From: Dongia_A sp035695765
GTDB lineage: Bacteria; Pseudomonadota; Alphaproteobacteria; Dongiales; Dongiaceae
Assembly (NCBI GenBank): GCA_035695765.1
Contig: DASRRI010000085.1
Coordinates: 3,742-67,741, forward strand
Direction: 5' to 3'
DNA: 64,000 nucleotides
In this document: piece by piece, positions 6,880-15,349 of the stretch
How positions within the stretch are numbered: the first letter of the stretch is position 1
Layout of the letters: each line of letters opens with the position of its first letter
Notes under the pieces: generated by a model
Database searches by the model: none
The model's input: only the letters and a program-made list of their open reading frames with translations
What the model was told of the DNA's origin: nothing
Made by a program: the position numbers and the translations under genes

Positions 6880-9800
6880 ATGGATGATCTGCTGAGTGAG
6901 TTCCTGACGGAAACCTCTGAGAACCTTGCCGTTCTGGACGTCGAGCTGGTGAAGCTCGAGCAGAACCCGAACGACATGGAGCTGCTCGGAAACATCTTCC
7001 GTCTGGTCCACACCGTGAAGGGCACGTGCGGCTTCCTGGGCCTGCCGCGCCTAGAATCGGTCGCGCATGCCGGCGAGAACATCCTCGGCAAGCTGCGTGA
7101 CGGCGAGCTGGTCGCCAGCCCCGAGGCCGTCACCGCGGTTCTGGAATGCCTCGATCGTATCCGCTCCATCATGAGCGATCTCGAGGCAAGCGGCAGCGAG
7201 CCCGCGGGCGACGATTCAGCGCTCATCCAGCGCCTCAACCACATCGCCGAAGGTGGCGCCGCACCGGCTCCCGCAAAGCCGGCAGCAGCTCCCAAATCCC
7301 AATCGAAGGCGGAACCCATGGCAGCTAAGTCCGGCAACGCCCCGACGATCTACGAGCAGATCGGCGGCATGGGCACGATCGATGCGGTGGTCGAAGTCAT
7401 GTTCTCCCGCGTCATGGGCGACCTGCGCATCAAGCACCTGTTCGAAGGCGTGAACCTGGACCGGCTGCAGGGCCGCATGCGCGAATATCTTTCGCTGGTC
7501 TGCGGCGGCCCGAACACCTTCGGCAAGGTCGACCTGAAGTGCCCGCATGCCGCGGCGGTCGGCAAGGGCATGGACGATACGCACTTCGACGCGTTCGCCG
7601 GCCACATGCAGGCGGCTCTCAATGCCCTCGAGGTTCCGGCTGCGCTAGCCGCGATGATTATGGCGATCGTGTTTGCCAGCCGCGACGAAATCATGGGCCG
7701 CGCCGAATCCGGCTCCAGCCCGACCAACGCCGCGGCGCATGCCGCCGCCGGGCACGCCGTGGAAGCAGCGCCTGCACCCGCGCCCGAAGTCGAGCCGGCG
7801 CCAGCTCCGACCAAGGCCGCCGCCGCTGCCGCGATGGCCGCGCCCGCCAAGGCCGATTCTGAAACCAAGGACAGCGCGGTCGCCAACCAGAGCATCCGCG
7901 TCAATGTCGAGCTGCTCGAGAACCTAATGACGATGGTGAGCGAGCTGGTGCTCACCCGCAACCAGGTGCTGCAGATTCTGCGCAAGCAGAAGGACAGCGA
8001 GTTCGCCGGTCCCCTGCAGCGTCTCAACCACGTCACGTCGGAGCTGCAGGAAGGCGTCATGAAGACGCGCATGCAGCCGATCGGCAACGCCTGGTCCAAG
8101 CTGCCGCGCCTGGTGCGCGATCTCAGCCACGAACTGAAGAAGAAGATCGATCTGGTCATGATCGGCCAGGACACCGAGCTCGACCGCCAGGTCCTGGAGA
8201 TGATCAAGGACCCGCTGACCCACATGGTCCGCAACTCCGCCGACCACGGCTTGGAAATTCCGGATGAGCGGCGCCGCGCGGGCAAGCCAGAGACCGGCAA
8301 GGTCACGCTCAACGCCTATCACGAAGGCGGCCACATCATCATCGAGGTGAGCGATGACGGCCGCGGCCTCGCGATCGATCGCATCAAGGCGAAGATCGTG
8401 CAGAACGGCCTCGCCAGCGAGTCCGAGCTCGAGCAGATGAGCGAGCAGCAGATCCAGCAATACGTGTTCAAGGCCGGCTTCTCGACCGCTGCCAAGGTGA
8501 CCAGCGTCTCGGGCCGCGGCGTCGGCATGGACGTGGTCAAGACCAACATCGAGAAGATCGGCGGCACGGTCGAGATGCGCTCGGTCGCCGGCAAGGGCAC
8601 GACCTTCGTCATCAAGATCCCACTCACCCTCGCGATCGTCTCCGCGCTCATCGTCGAGTGCGCGAGCGAGCGTTTCGCGATCCCGCAGATCAGCGTGGTC
8701 GAGCTGGTGCGCGCCACCACCAACGGCGAGCTGAAGGTCGAGCGGATCAAGGACACGCCGGTGCTGCGCCTGCGCAACCGCCTGCTGCCGCTGGTCTCGT
8801 TGCGCAAGCTGCTGCAGCTCGACACTGGCGAGGTGAAGTCCGAAGATGACACATTCATCGTCGTCACCCAGGTCGGCACCTACAGCTTCGGCATCATGGT
8901 CGACCGGGTATTCGATACCGAGGAAATCGTCGTGAAGCCGGTTGCGCCGATCCTGCGCGACATCGAGATGTTCTCCGGCAACACGATCCTGGGCGACGGC
9001 AGCGTCATCATGATCCTGGATCCAAACGGCATCGCGTCGCATTCCGGCCAGACCGGCGTGGCCGAGAGCGCGGGCGCCGACAAGATGGCGGCCAAGGCCC
9101 GCGGCCACAGCGACGAGAAGGTTCCGCTGCTGCTGTTCCGCGCCGGCGACGGTGCGCCAAAGGCGGTTCCGCTGGCCCTGGTCGCGCGCCTCGAGGAGAT
9201 CGAGCGCAAGGCGATCGAGACTTCCAATGGACGCTGGGTCGTTCAGTATCGCGGCCAGCTCATGCCGCTCATTAATCTCGACGCGGGCCAGAGCATCGCC
9301 ACCGAGGGCACGCGCCAGCCGGTCCTGGTGTTCCAGGACGACGAGCACTCGATGGGCCTGATGGTCGAGCAGATCGTCGACATCGTGGAAGCGCGGCTCA
9401 ACGTCGAGTTGGGTGCCGAGCTGCCGGGCCGCATTGGCAGCGCGGTGGTAGCGGGCCAGGCGACCGAGATCATCGATACCGGCTATTTCCTGCGCCAGGC
9501 CTACGCCGACTGGTTCGGCTCTCGCGACCGCGACAAGACCGGCACCGCCCACAAGCGCCTGCTGCTGGTCGACGACAGCGCCTTCTTCCGCAACCTGCTG
9601 GCACCGCAACTCTCCGCCGCCGGCTTCGAGGTCACGGCAGTCGACAGCCCGGATCGCGCCTTGATGCTGTGCGAGGCGGGCGAAGAGTTCGACATCATCG
9701 TCAGCGACATCGAAATGCCCGGCATGTCCGGTTTCGAGTTCTGCGAAATGGTGAAGCGCAGCGGGCGCTGGCAGAACGTGCCGATCGTCGCCCTGTCATC

Positions 9801-9930
9801 GCACGCCTCGCCGCACAACCTTGAGAAAGGCCGCTCGGTCGGGTTCGACGATTACGTTGCGAAGTATGACCGCGACGGCCTGGTCCACACCTTGAATTCC
9901 ACCCTGTCCGAGATGAGGGGCGCAGCATGA
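6880..9930 (+). CDS. cheA: hybrid chemotaxis kinase CheA with an embedded truncated-haemoglobin domain
   Basis: Histidine kinase of the chemoreceptor array, 1016 residues from ATG 6880 (MDDLLSEFL). Domains in order: Hpt/P1 with phospho-His44 (FRLVHTVKGTCGFLGL); a truncated-haemoglobin-like domain at about 155-272; dimerisation domain from about 337; HATPase with N-box around His448-Asn452 and G-box GRGVGMDVV near 545; a CheW-like domain (about 575-710); a second CheW-like domain (about 740-885); and a C-terminal receiver with Asp943. In the globin part, YEQIGG, FEGVNLDRLQG and PHAAAVGKGMDDTHFD match group-1 truncated globins. His223 falls at the haem-ligating F8 position and Phe175 at B10, where Tyr is usual. 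Ala/Pro-rich linkers flank the domain. The P2 CheY-binding domain is not evident and the globin occupies its usual place. The last 4 nt overlap cheW. Confidence 0.96.
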   Translation: MDDLLSEFLTETSENLAVLDVELVKLEQNPNDMELLGNIFRLVHTVKGTCGFLGLPRLESVAHAGENILGKLRDGELVASPEAVTAVLECLDRIRSIMSDLEASGSEPAGDDSALIQRLNHIAEGGAAPAPAKPAAAPKSQSKAEPMAAKSGNAPTIYEQIGGMGTIDAVVEVMFSRVMGDLRIKHLFEGVNLDRLQGRMREYLSLVCGGPNTFGKVDLKCPHAAAVGKGMDDTHFDAFAGHMQAALNALEVPAALAAMIMAIVFASRDEIMGRAESGSSPTNAAAHAAAGHAVEAAPAPAPEVEPAPAPTKAAAAAAMAAPAKADSETKDSAVANQSIRVNVELLENLMTMVSELVLTRNQVLQILRKQKDSEFAGPLQRLNHVTSELQEGVMKTRMQPIGNAWSKLPRLVRDLSHELKKKIDLVMIGQDTELDRQVLEMIKDPLTHMVRNSADHGLEIPDERRRAGKPETGKVTLNAYHEGGHIIIEVSDDGRGLAIDRIKAKIVQNGLASESELEQMSEQQIQQYVFKAGFSTAAKVTSVSGRGVGMDVVKTNIEKIGGTVEMRSVAGKGTTFVIKIPLTLAIVSALIVECASERFAIPQISVVELVRATTNGELKVERIKDTPVLRLRNRLLPLVSLRKLLQLDTGEVKSEDDTFIVVTQVGTYSFGIMVDRVFDTEEIVVKPVAPILRDIEMFSGNTILGDGSVIMILDPNGIASHSGQTGVAESAGADKMAAKARGHSDEKVPLLLFRAGDGAPKAVPLALVARLEEIERKAIETSNGRWVVQYRGQLMPLINLDAGQSIATEGTRQPVLVFQDDEHSMGLMVEQIVDIVEARLNVELGAELPGRIGSAVVAGQATEIIDTGYFLRQAYADWFGSRDRDKTGTAHKRLLLVDDSAFFRNLLAPQLSAAGFEVTAVDSPDRALMLCEAGEEFDIIVSDIEMPGMSGFEFCEMVKRSGRWQNVPIVALSSHASPHNLEKGRSVGFDDYVAKYDRDGLVHTLNSTLSEMRGAA

Positions 9931-10421
9931 GTTCGACCGCTACCACCACGACTGACAGCGCCACGGCCGTCGGGTCGGAGGACCACCGCGACTATGTGAC
10001 CATGTCGATCGGATCGCAGATGTTCGGGATCCCGGTCCTCAACGTGCAGGACGTGCTGGGCTCGCAGCAGATCACGCGCGTGCCGCTGGCGCCGCCCGAG
10101 GTCGCGGGATCACTCAACCTGCGCGGCCGGATCGTGACCGCGATCGACGTGCGGCCGCGCCTCGGCATGCCCAAGAAGGAAGACGGCAAGCCTCCGATGT
10201 CGGTGGTGGTCGAACACGAAGGCGAACTCTACAGCCTGCTGGTGGATTCGGTGGGCGAGGTGCTGAGCCTCAACATGAAGGACTATCAGCGTAATCCGCC
10301 GACCTTGAATGCGCGCCTGCGCGAATTCTCGGACGGCATCTACCGGCTGAACGGCGCATTGCTGGTCGTTCTGTCCGTCGGGTCTCTGTTGAATTTTGGT
10401 GGTCATAAGGACGTCGCATAG
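9927..10421 (+). CDS. cheW: chemotaxis coupling protein CheW
   Basis: Scaffold linking CheA to chemoreceptors. The 164-residue protein is a single CheW domain (YVTMSIGSQMFGIPVLNVQDVL, then TRVPLAPPEVAGSLNLRGRI and the DVRPRLGMP segment) after a Ser/Thr-rich N-terminus of about 20 residues. The start overlaps the cheA stop as ATGA, so translation is coupled. No chemoreceptor gene lies in the window, so the receptors it couples are encoded elsewhere. Confidence 0.95.
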   Translation: MSSTATTTTDSATAVGSEDHRDYVTMSIGSQMFGIPVLNVQDVLGSQQITRVPLAPPEVAGSLNLRGRIVTAIDVRPRLGMPKKEDGKPPMSVVVEHEGELYSLLVDSVGEVLSLNMKDYQRNPPTLNARLREFSDGIYRLNGALLVVLSVGSLLNFGGHKDVA

Positions 10422-10450
10422 CGCGTCGAAATTAGGGGCGGAGCTACACG

Positions 10451-10816
10451 ATGAAGTGCTGTCTGGTTGTCGACGATTCGAAAGTCGTTCGGATGGTCGC
10501 TCGAAAAATCCTCGAAGGCCTCAATTTTGAGATCGAAGAGGCGGAAGACGGCCGCAAGGCCATGGATGCGTGCCTGAAGCGCATGCCCGACGCCATCCTG
10601 CTGGATTGGAACATGCCGGTGCTGAGCGGCATCGATTTCCTGCGCGAGTTGCGCAAGGCCGATGGTGGGCAGACCCCGATCGTGGTGTTCTGCACGACCG
10701 AGAACGATATCGCCCACATCCAGGAAGCGATCGGCGCCGGCGCCAACGAGTACATCATGAAGCCGTTCGACAGCGAGATCATTGAGTCGAAATTCACTCA
10801 GGTCGGCTTGATCTGA
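10451..10816 (+). CDS. cheY: chemotaxis response regulator CheY
   Basis: Single-domain receiver of 121 residues that should carry the signal from CheA to the flagellar switch (FliG/FliN region, encoded at 30 kb). It has the acidic pocket Asp8-Asp9 (LVVDDSK), phospho-acceptor Asp52 (AILLDWNMPV), the Thr of FCTTEND and Lys of IMKPFDS. It is spaced 29 bp after cheW in the same operon. Confidence 0.95.
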   Translation: MKCCLVVDDSKVVRMVARKILEGLNFEIEEAEDGRKAMDACLKRMPDAILLDWNMPVLSGIDFLRELRKADGGQTPIVVFCTTENDIAHIQEAIGAGANEYIMKPFDSEIIESKFTQVGLI

Positions 10817-10866
10817 GTGCCAGCGGCTGGGACAGAGTACGAACTGCGGATTGTCGGGAGACGGGT

Positions 10867-12006
10867 GTGAGGGAGATTGGATTACCGAGGACTGCGGCCA
10901 CCGGACTGACGCCAATCCGTGTTTTGGTGGTAGACGATTCCCACGTCATTCGCGGCCTTCTGACGCGTTCGCTCGATAGCGATCCCGGAATCAAGGTGGT
11001 CGCCACCGCCAGCAACGGCAAGGCAGCGATCGATGAAGTCACCCGCAACGAATTCGACGTGGTGGTGCTGGACATCGAAATGCCGGTCATGGATGGCATG
11101 ACGGCGCTGCCGCAATTGCTCGCGGCGCGGCCCGGCATGCAGGTCATCATGGCTTCGACCCTGACGCTCAAGGGCGCCTCGATCAGCATGAAGGCCCTGT
11201 CCAAGGGCGCGGCGGACTACGTGCCGAAGCCGACCTCGACCGGCGAGATCAATTCGGCCGAGGATTTCAAGCGCGAGCTCATCTCGAAGGTGAAGAGCTG
11301 GGGCGCGGTGGCGCGCCGCCGGCGCGGTTCCGCGGCTCGCCAGGGTGCCGAACCGACGAGCAGCGTGGCGACGCGGCGTTTCCCGGCGGGCCCGGTCAAG
11401 CTGCGCGACGTACCGACCCTGTTCCGGCCGGATTGCATCGCGATCGGGTCGTCGACCGGCGGACCGCAGGCCCTGTTCAAGGTCTTCCAGATGATGGGCA
11501 AGGTGACCAACCTGCCGGTGTTCGTGACGCAGCACATGCCGGCAACCTTCACCACCATTCTGGCCGAGCATCTGGGTCAGGCGAGCGGCATGCCTGCGGC
11601 GGAAGCCAAGGATGGCGAGCCGGTTGTCCCGGGCCGCATCTATGTCGCGCCAGGCGATTTCCACATGACGGTGCAGTCGGAGGCCGGCCGCAAGGTGCTC
11701 CGGCTCGACAAGAGCCCGCCGGAGAATTTCTGCCGGCCGGCAGTGGACCCGATGCTGCGGTCACTGGCGAAAGCGTACAACGGCAAGGTGCTGACCGTGA
11801 TCCTGACTGGCATGGGCCAGGACGGATTGAAGGGCGGCCAGGAGCTGTCGGCTGCCGGGGGCGTCATAGCCGCCCAGGACGAGGCGACCAGTGTGGTATG
11901 GGGTATGCCCGGCTCGGTCGCGAGTGCCGGCCTGTGCAGCGCTGTGTTGCCGCTTTCCGATATCGGGCCTTACGTCCGTAAGGCTATTTCGAGGATGGCT
12001 GCATGA
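10867..12006 (+). CDS. cheB: chemoreceptor methylesterase/deamidase CheB
   Basis: Removes methyl groups from chemoreceptors after phosphorylation by CheA. The N-terminal receiver has phospho-acceptor Asp69 (VVVLDIEMPVMDG). A linker of about 40 residues joins it to the C-terminal esterase domain, whose triad is Ser196 (IGSSTGGPQA), His223 (TQHMPA) and Asp319 (LTGMGQDGLKG). The start is GTG with GGGAGACGG upstream. At 379 residues it is slightly longer than average. The stop overlaps cheR as ATGA. Confidence 0.95.
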   Translation: MREIGLPRTAATGLTPIRVLVVDDSHVIRGLLTRSLDSDPGIKVVATASNGKAAIDEVTRNEFDVVVLDIEMPVMDGMTALPQLLAARPGMQVIMASTLTLKGASISMKALSKGAADYVPKPTSTGEINSAEDFKRELISKVKSWGAVARRRRGSAARQGAEPTSSVATRRFPAGPVKLRDVPTLFRPDCIAIGSSTGGPQALFKVFQMMGKVTNLPVFVTQHMPATFTTILAEHLGQASGMPAAEAKDGEPVVPGRIYVAPGDFHMTVQSEAGRKVLRLDKSPPENFCRPAVDPMLRSLAKAYNGKVLTVILTGMGQDGLKGGQELSAAGGVIAAQDEATSVVWGMPGSVASAGLCSAVLPLSDIGPYVRKAISRMAA

Positions 12007-12869
12007 CCGCGACCGATTTCGAATTCATCTGCCAGATCCTCCGAGAACGTTCGGGATTGGTCCTCACCAACGACAAGGCTTACCTGCTGGAAAGCCGATT
12101 GTTGCCGGTGGCGCGCAAGTGGAAGCTGGCGACCTTCGACGACCTGGTGCGCACCATCCGCACGCGGATGGACGAAGCGGTGATCCGCGACGTGGTCGAG
12201 GCGATGACGACCAATGAGTCGTTCTTCTTCCGCGACACCAAGCCGTTCGACCAGTTCAAGGCGCTGGTGCTGCCGGCGATGCTCAAGAACCGTGCGGCGA
12301 ACCGCACCATCCGGATCTGGAGCGCTGCCTGCTCAAGCGGCCAGGAGCCTTATTCGCTGGCCATGATCCTCTCGGAGATGGCGGCGCAGCTGAACGGCTG
12401 GAGGATCGAGATCATCGGCACCGACCTCTCCACCGAGATCCTGAATCGCGCCAAGGAAGGCATGTATTCGCAGTTCGAGGTGCAGCGCGGCCTGCCCATC
12501 ACCATGCTGGTCAAGTATTTCGCCCAGATCGGCGACCGCTGGCAGATCAATGCCAAGATCCGCAGCATGGTGCAGTATCGCGAGTTCAATTTGCTGCAGG
12601 ACACGGCGCAGCTCGGCCGGTTCGACGTGGTGTTCTGCCGCAACGTGCTGATCTATTTCGACCAGCCAACCAAGACCCGCGTGCTCAATAGCGTCGCCAA
12701 GATGATGCCGGAAGACGGCTTCCTCTTCCTCGGCGGCGCAGAAACCGTGCTCGGCATCACGGACAAGTTCCAGATGGTGCCCGGCCAGCGCGGCGTCTAT
12801 GGCGTCGCGACCGCCCAGCGTCCCGCCAGCGCGTTCCCGATTGCCGCCGCAGCCGGTGCGCCGCGGTAG
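12003..12869 (+). CDS. cheR: chemoreceptor methyltransferase CheR
   Basis: SAM-dependent glutamate methyltransferase that adapts chemoreceptors, counteracting CheB. The N-terminal helical domain ends at MTTNESFFFRD, a CheR signature. The SAM-binding fold begins IRIWSAACSSGQEPYSLAM, and FDVVFCRNVLIYFD is the typical motif before the final strand. Length is 288 residues. There is no C-terminal receptor-tethering pentapeptide domain. It is last in the che operon and convergent with ctrA. Confidence 0.96.
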   Translation: MTATDFEFICQILRERSGLVLTNDKAYLLESRLLPVARKWKLATFDDLVRTIRTRMDEAVIRDVVEAMTTNESFFFRDTKPFDQFKALVLPAMLKNRAANRTIRIWSAACSSGQEPYSLAMILSEMAAQLNGWRIEIIGTDLSTEILNRAKEGMYSQFEVQRGLPITMLVKYFAQIGDRWQINAKIRSMVQYREFNLLQDTAQLGRFDVVFCRNVLIYFDQPTKTRVLNSVAKMMPEDGFLFLGGAETVLGITDKFQMVPGQRGVYGVATAQRPASAFPIAAAAGAPR

Positions 12870-12882
12870 CGCTCAGCATCCC

Positions 12883-12917
12883 AAAAAAGACATCGCCGGG
12901 CACAGGGCCCGGCGATG
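12883..12917 (-). terminator. intrinsic terminator of ctrA
   Basis: CATCGCCGGGC and GCCCGGCGATG form a perfect 11-bp stem with a 5-nt loop (12891-12917). Read on the minus strand it is followed by TC then six T residues (complement of 12883-12888), so it is a classic rho-independent terminator for ctrA, 31 bp after its stop. The stem can also act on cheR from the other side. Confidence 0.85.
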
Positions 12918-12947
12918 ATGATTCCGATCAAGAGGGACGGCGCGACT

Positions 12948-13664
12948 TTAAGCGCTGACGCCTTCCTTCTTGGCGCCGTTGCGGGCTTCTTCGGGGTCGC
13001 GCAGGACATAGCCGCGGCCCCAGACCGTCTCGATGTAGTTCTCGCCGCCGGTGGCGTTGCTGAGCTTCTTGCGCAGCTTGCACACGAAGACGTCGATGAT
13101 CTTCAGCTCCGGCTCGTCCATCCCGCCATAGAGATGGTTGAGGAACATTTCCTTGGTCAGGGTCGTGCCCTTGCGCAGGGAAAGGAGCTCGAGAATTCCG
13201 TATTCCTTGCCGGTCAGGTGCAGCGGCTGGCTCTCGACCTCCACCGTCCGGGTGTCGAGATTGACGGTCAGCTTGCCGGTCTTGATCACCGATTCCGAAT
13301 GGCCCTTGGAGCGGCGCACGATCGCCTGGATGCGCGCCAGCAATTCGCGGCGGTCGAACGGCTTGGTCAGGTAATCGTCGGCGCCGAAGCCGAGGCCCTT
13401 GATCTTGTTGTCGAGTTCGGACAGGCCGGAGAGGATCAGGATCGGCGTATTAACGCGCGACGAGCGCAGCCGCCTCAGGACCTCGTAGCCGTCGATGTCC
13501 GGCAACATCAGGTCAAGGATGATGATGTCATAATCGTAAAGCTTGCCGATCTCCAGACCGTCCTCGCCGAGGTCGGTCGTGTCGACAATGTATCCTTCAG
13601 ACTTAAGTATCAGCTCGATGCTTTGGGCGGTGTTGGCATCGTCTTCAACTAGCAACACTCGCAT
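12948..13664 (-). CDS. ctrA: cell-cycle response regulator CtrA
   Basis: OmpR-type transcription factor that controls cell-cycle and flagellar genes in alphaproteobacteria by binding TTAA-N7-TTAA. The receiver begins MRVLLVEDDANTAQSIEL with phospho-acceptor Asp51 (YDIIILDLMLPD); GLGFGADDYLTKPF precedes the IVRRSKGHSESVI linker typical of CtrA. The winged-helix domain includes LTGKEYGILELLSLRKG and WGRGYVLRDP. Length is 238 residues. The tail ends ...GVSA rather than the Ala-Ala that ClpXP recognises in Caulobacter. Upstream DNA holds a TTAACCAT half-site. Confidence 0.95.
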   Translation of the reverse strand: MRVLLVEDDANTAQSIELILKSEGYIVDTTDLGEDGLEIGKLYDYDIIILDLMLPDIDGYEVLRRLRSSRVNTPILILSGLSELDNKIKGLGFGADDYLTKPFDRRELLARIQAIVRRSKGHSESVIKTGKLTVNLDTRTVEVESQPLHLTGKEYGILELLSLRKGTTLTKEMFLNHLYGGMDEPELKIIDVFVCKLRKKLSNATGGENYIETVWGRGYVLRDPEEARNGAKKEGVSA

Positions 13665-13712
13665 GGCCCACTCCCCAGCGATGGCTCAGGACGATATTAA
13701 TACAGATAAATG

Positions 13713-13793
13713 TTAACCATTTATCCCCAGGAATGTAAAGCAATGATCGAGGAAAACCGCATATTTCCTCGGACCTAGGCCGAACTATCCACA
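13713..13793. promoter_or_regulatory. ctrA upstream region: CtrA half-site and two DnaA-box-like sequences
   Basis: TTAACCAT at 13713-13720 matches the classic CtrA half-site. TTATCCCCA (13721-13729) and CTATCCACA (13785-13793) each differ from the DnaA box TTATCCACA by one base and point the same way. A GAGGAAA/TTTCCTC inverted repeat (about 13749-13770) lies between them. They sit about 50-130 bp upstream of the ctrA start, suiting autoregulation and a link to replication; function is inferred. Confidence 0.45.
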
Positions 13794-13878
13794 GACCAGG
13801 CAATTCGGCCTCTCCCCACCTTTCGGTGGTTAACTCATTGATAGTTCGCTGAGAATTTGTGCCCGCCTGGACTTAACT

Positions 13879-13893
13879 TTAACTGCCGGTTAA
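13879..13893. promoter_or_regulatory. perfect CtrA box upstream of fliI
   Basis: TTAA-CTGCCGG-TTAA matches the TTAA-N7-TTAA consensus exactly and lies 65 bp before the fliI ATG. An extra TTAA sits at 13873-13876, and a GANTC site (GAGTC, 13907-13911) is just downstream. In Caulobacter such boxes drive early flagellar operons. Confidence 0.75.
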
Positions 13894-13957
13894 CGACGTT
13901 TGGCTAGAGTCGGGCCCGAGGGCCACACGTGTTTGGGCAACTTGGGCAATTTGGGGC

Positions 13958-15349
13958 ATGGCGTACGCGCTGGCGATCGACGACATCCTGGACGATATCG
14001 AACGAATTCCAGACCGACGCGTCTATGGCCGCGTCGCGGCCATCCTCGGCATGCTGGTGGAGATTGCCGGCATAGATGGCTCGCTCGCCATCGGCGCCCG
14101 CTGTGACCTGCTCGACCGCAACAACCGCCGTATCGGCTGCGAAGTCGTCGGTTTCCGCAACGGCCGCGCCCTGGCGCTGGCCTTCGGCGCGCTGGAAGGC
14201 GTCGGGCTCGGCAGCAAGGCGATCGTGGTGGAGAGCGATCCCGTGGTGCGGCCCACCCGCGCCTGGCTCGGCCGCGTGGTGAACGCGATGGGCGAGCCGA
14301 TCGACGGCAAGGGGCCGTTGCCGACCGGCAAGATCCCGATGCGCATCCGCAACGTCCCGCCGCCGGCCCATGCCCGCGCCCGGGTCGGGGCAAAGATCGA
14401 TCTCGGCGTGCGCGCCATCAATGCGTTCGCAACTTGTTGCCGCGGGCAGCGCATGGGCATCTTCGCCGCCTCGGGCGTCGGCAAGTCGGTGCTGCTGTCG
14501 ATGATGGCGCGCTACGCGTCGCTCGACATCAACGTGATCGGCCTGATCGGCGAGCGCGGCCGCGAAGTACAGGAATTCATCGCCGACGAGCTTGGGCCCG
14601 AAGGCCTGGCGCGCAGCGTCATCGTGGTGGCGACCTCGGATGAATCGCCGCTGATGCGCCGGCAGGCGGCGCAGATGACCATGGCGGTCGCCGAATATTT
14701 CCGCGACCAAGGCGAGGACGTGCTCTGCATGATGGACAGCGTCACGCGCTTCGCGATGGCGATGCGCGAGATCGGCCTGTCGGTGGGCGAGCCGCCCGCC
14801 AGCAAGGGCTACACCCCTTCGACCTTCGCGGAGCTGCCGCGCCTGCTGGAGCGCGCGGGACCTGGCGTTGTCGGGTCGGGCAGCATCACAGGCCTCTTCA
14901 CCGTGCTGGTCGAAGGCGACGATCACAACGAGCCGGTCGCTGACGCGGTGCGCGGCATCCTCGACGGTCATATCGTGCTGGAGCGCAGCATTGCGGAGCG
15001 CGGCCGCTATCCGGCGGTCAATGTGCTGCGCTCGCTGTCGCGCACCATGCCGAACTGCAACACCGATGCCGAGACCGAGATCGTGCGCCGCGCGCGCCAG
15101 CATCTGTCGGTCTACGAAGATATGGCGGAGCTGATCCGCCTCGGCGCCTATCGCAAGGGGACGGATCCCGCGGTCGATGAAGCGATCCGGCTGTTCGGAC
15201 CAATCGAAGGGTTCCTCGGCCAGAAGCGGGCCGAGAAAACGGACATCAAGACCGGCTATTCGCTGCTCGCCGACATCGTCGGTCTGCCGCATCCTGATGC
15301 CGAGCCGCCGGCCAAGGTCGGCAAGGTCGGGGCCAAGGTGATCTCGTGA
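13958..15349 (+). CDS. fliI: flagellar export ATPase FliI
   Basis: ATPase of the flagellar type III export apparatus, working with FliH and FliJ at the base of the rotor. The 463-residue protein has an F1-beta-like core: Walker A FAASGVGKSVLL (Lys176), IGLIGERGREVQEF, Walker B LCMMDSVTRFAMA, and the ASKGYTPSTFAELPRLLERAG signature. Its C-terminus (PAKVGKVGAKVIS) is Lys-rich. It overlaps fliJ (GTGA). A perfect CtrA box lies upstream. Confidence 0.97.
   Translation: MAYALAIDDILDDIERIPDRRVYGRVAAILGMLVEIAGIDGSLAIGARCDLLDRNNRRIGCEVVGFRNGRALALAFGALEGVGLGSKAIVVESDPVVRPTRAWLGRVVNAMGEPIDGKGPLPTGKIPMRIRNVPPPAHARARVGAKIDLGVRAINAFATCCRGQRMGIFAASGVGKSVLLSMMARYASLDINVIGLIGERGREVQEFIADELGPEGLARSVIVVATSDESPLMRRQAAQMTMAVAEYFRDQGEDVLCMMDSVTRFAMAMREIGLSVGEPPASKGYTPSTFAELPRLLERAGPGVVGSGSITGLFTVLVEGDDHNEPVADAVRGILDGHIVLERSIAERGRYPAVNVLRSLSRTMPNCNTDAETEIVRRARQHLSVYEDMAELIRLGAYRKGTDPAVDEAIRLFGPIEGFLGQKRAEKTDIKTGYSLLADIVGLPHPDAEPPAKVGKVGAKVIS

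Noticed and set aside
7924..9609. 561-codon minus-strand frame inside cheA
   Set aside because: Shadow of cheA; rich in Asp/Ala/Leu/His with no recognisable family.
13697..13716. Two TTAA motifs upstream of ctrA as a full CtrA box
   Set aside because: Spacing is 12 bp, not 7; only the TTAACCAT half-site is kept.
13665..13957. A possible chromosome origin in the ctrA-fliI gap
   Set aside because: Two imperfect DnaA boxes with no AT-rich unwinding region, gidA/hemE/dnaA neighbours or box cluster are not enough.
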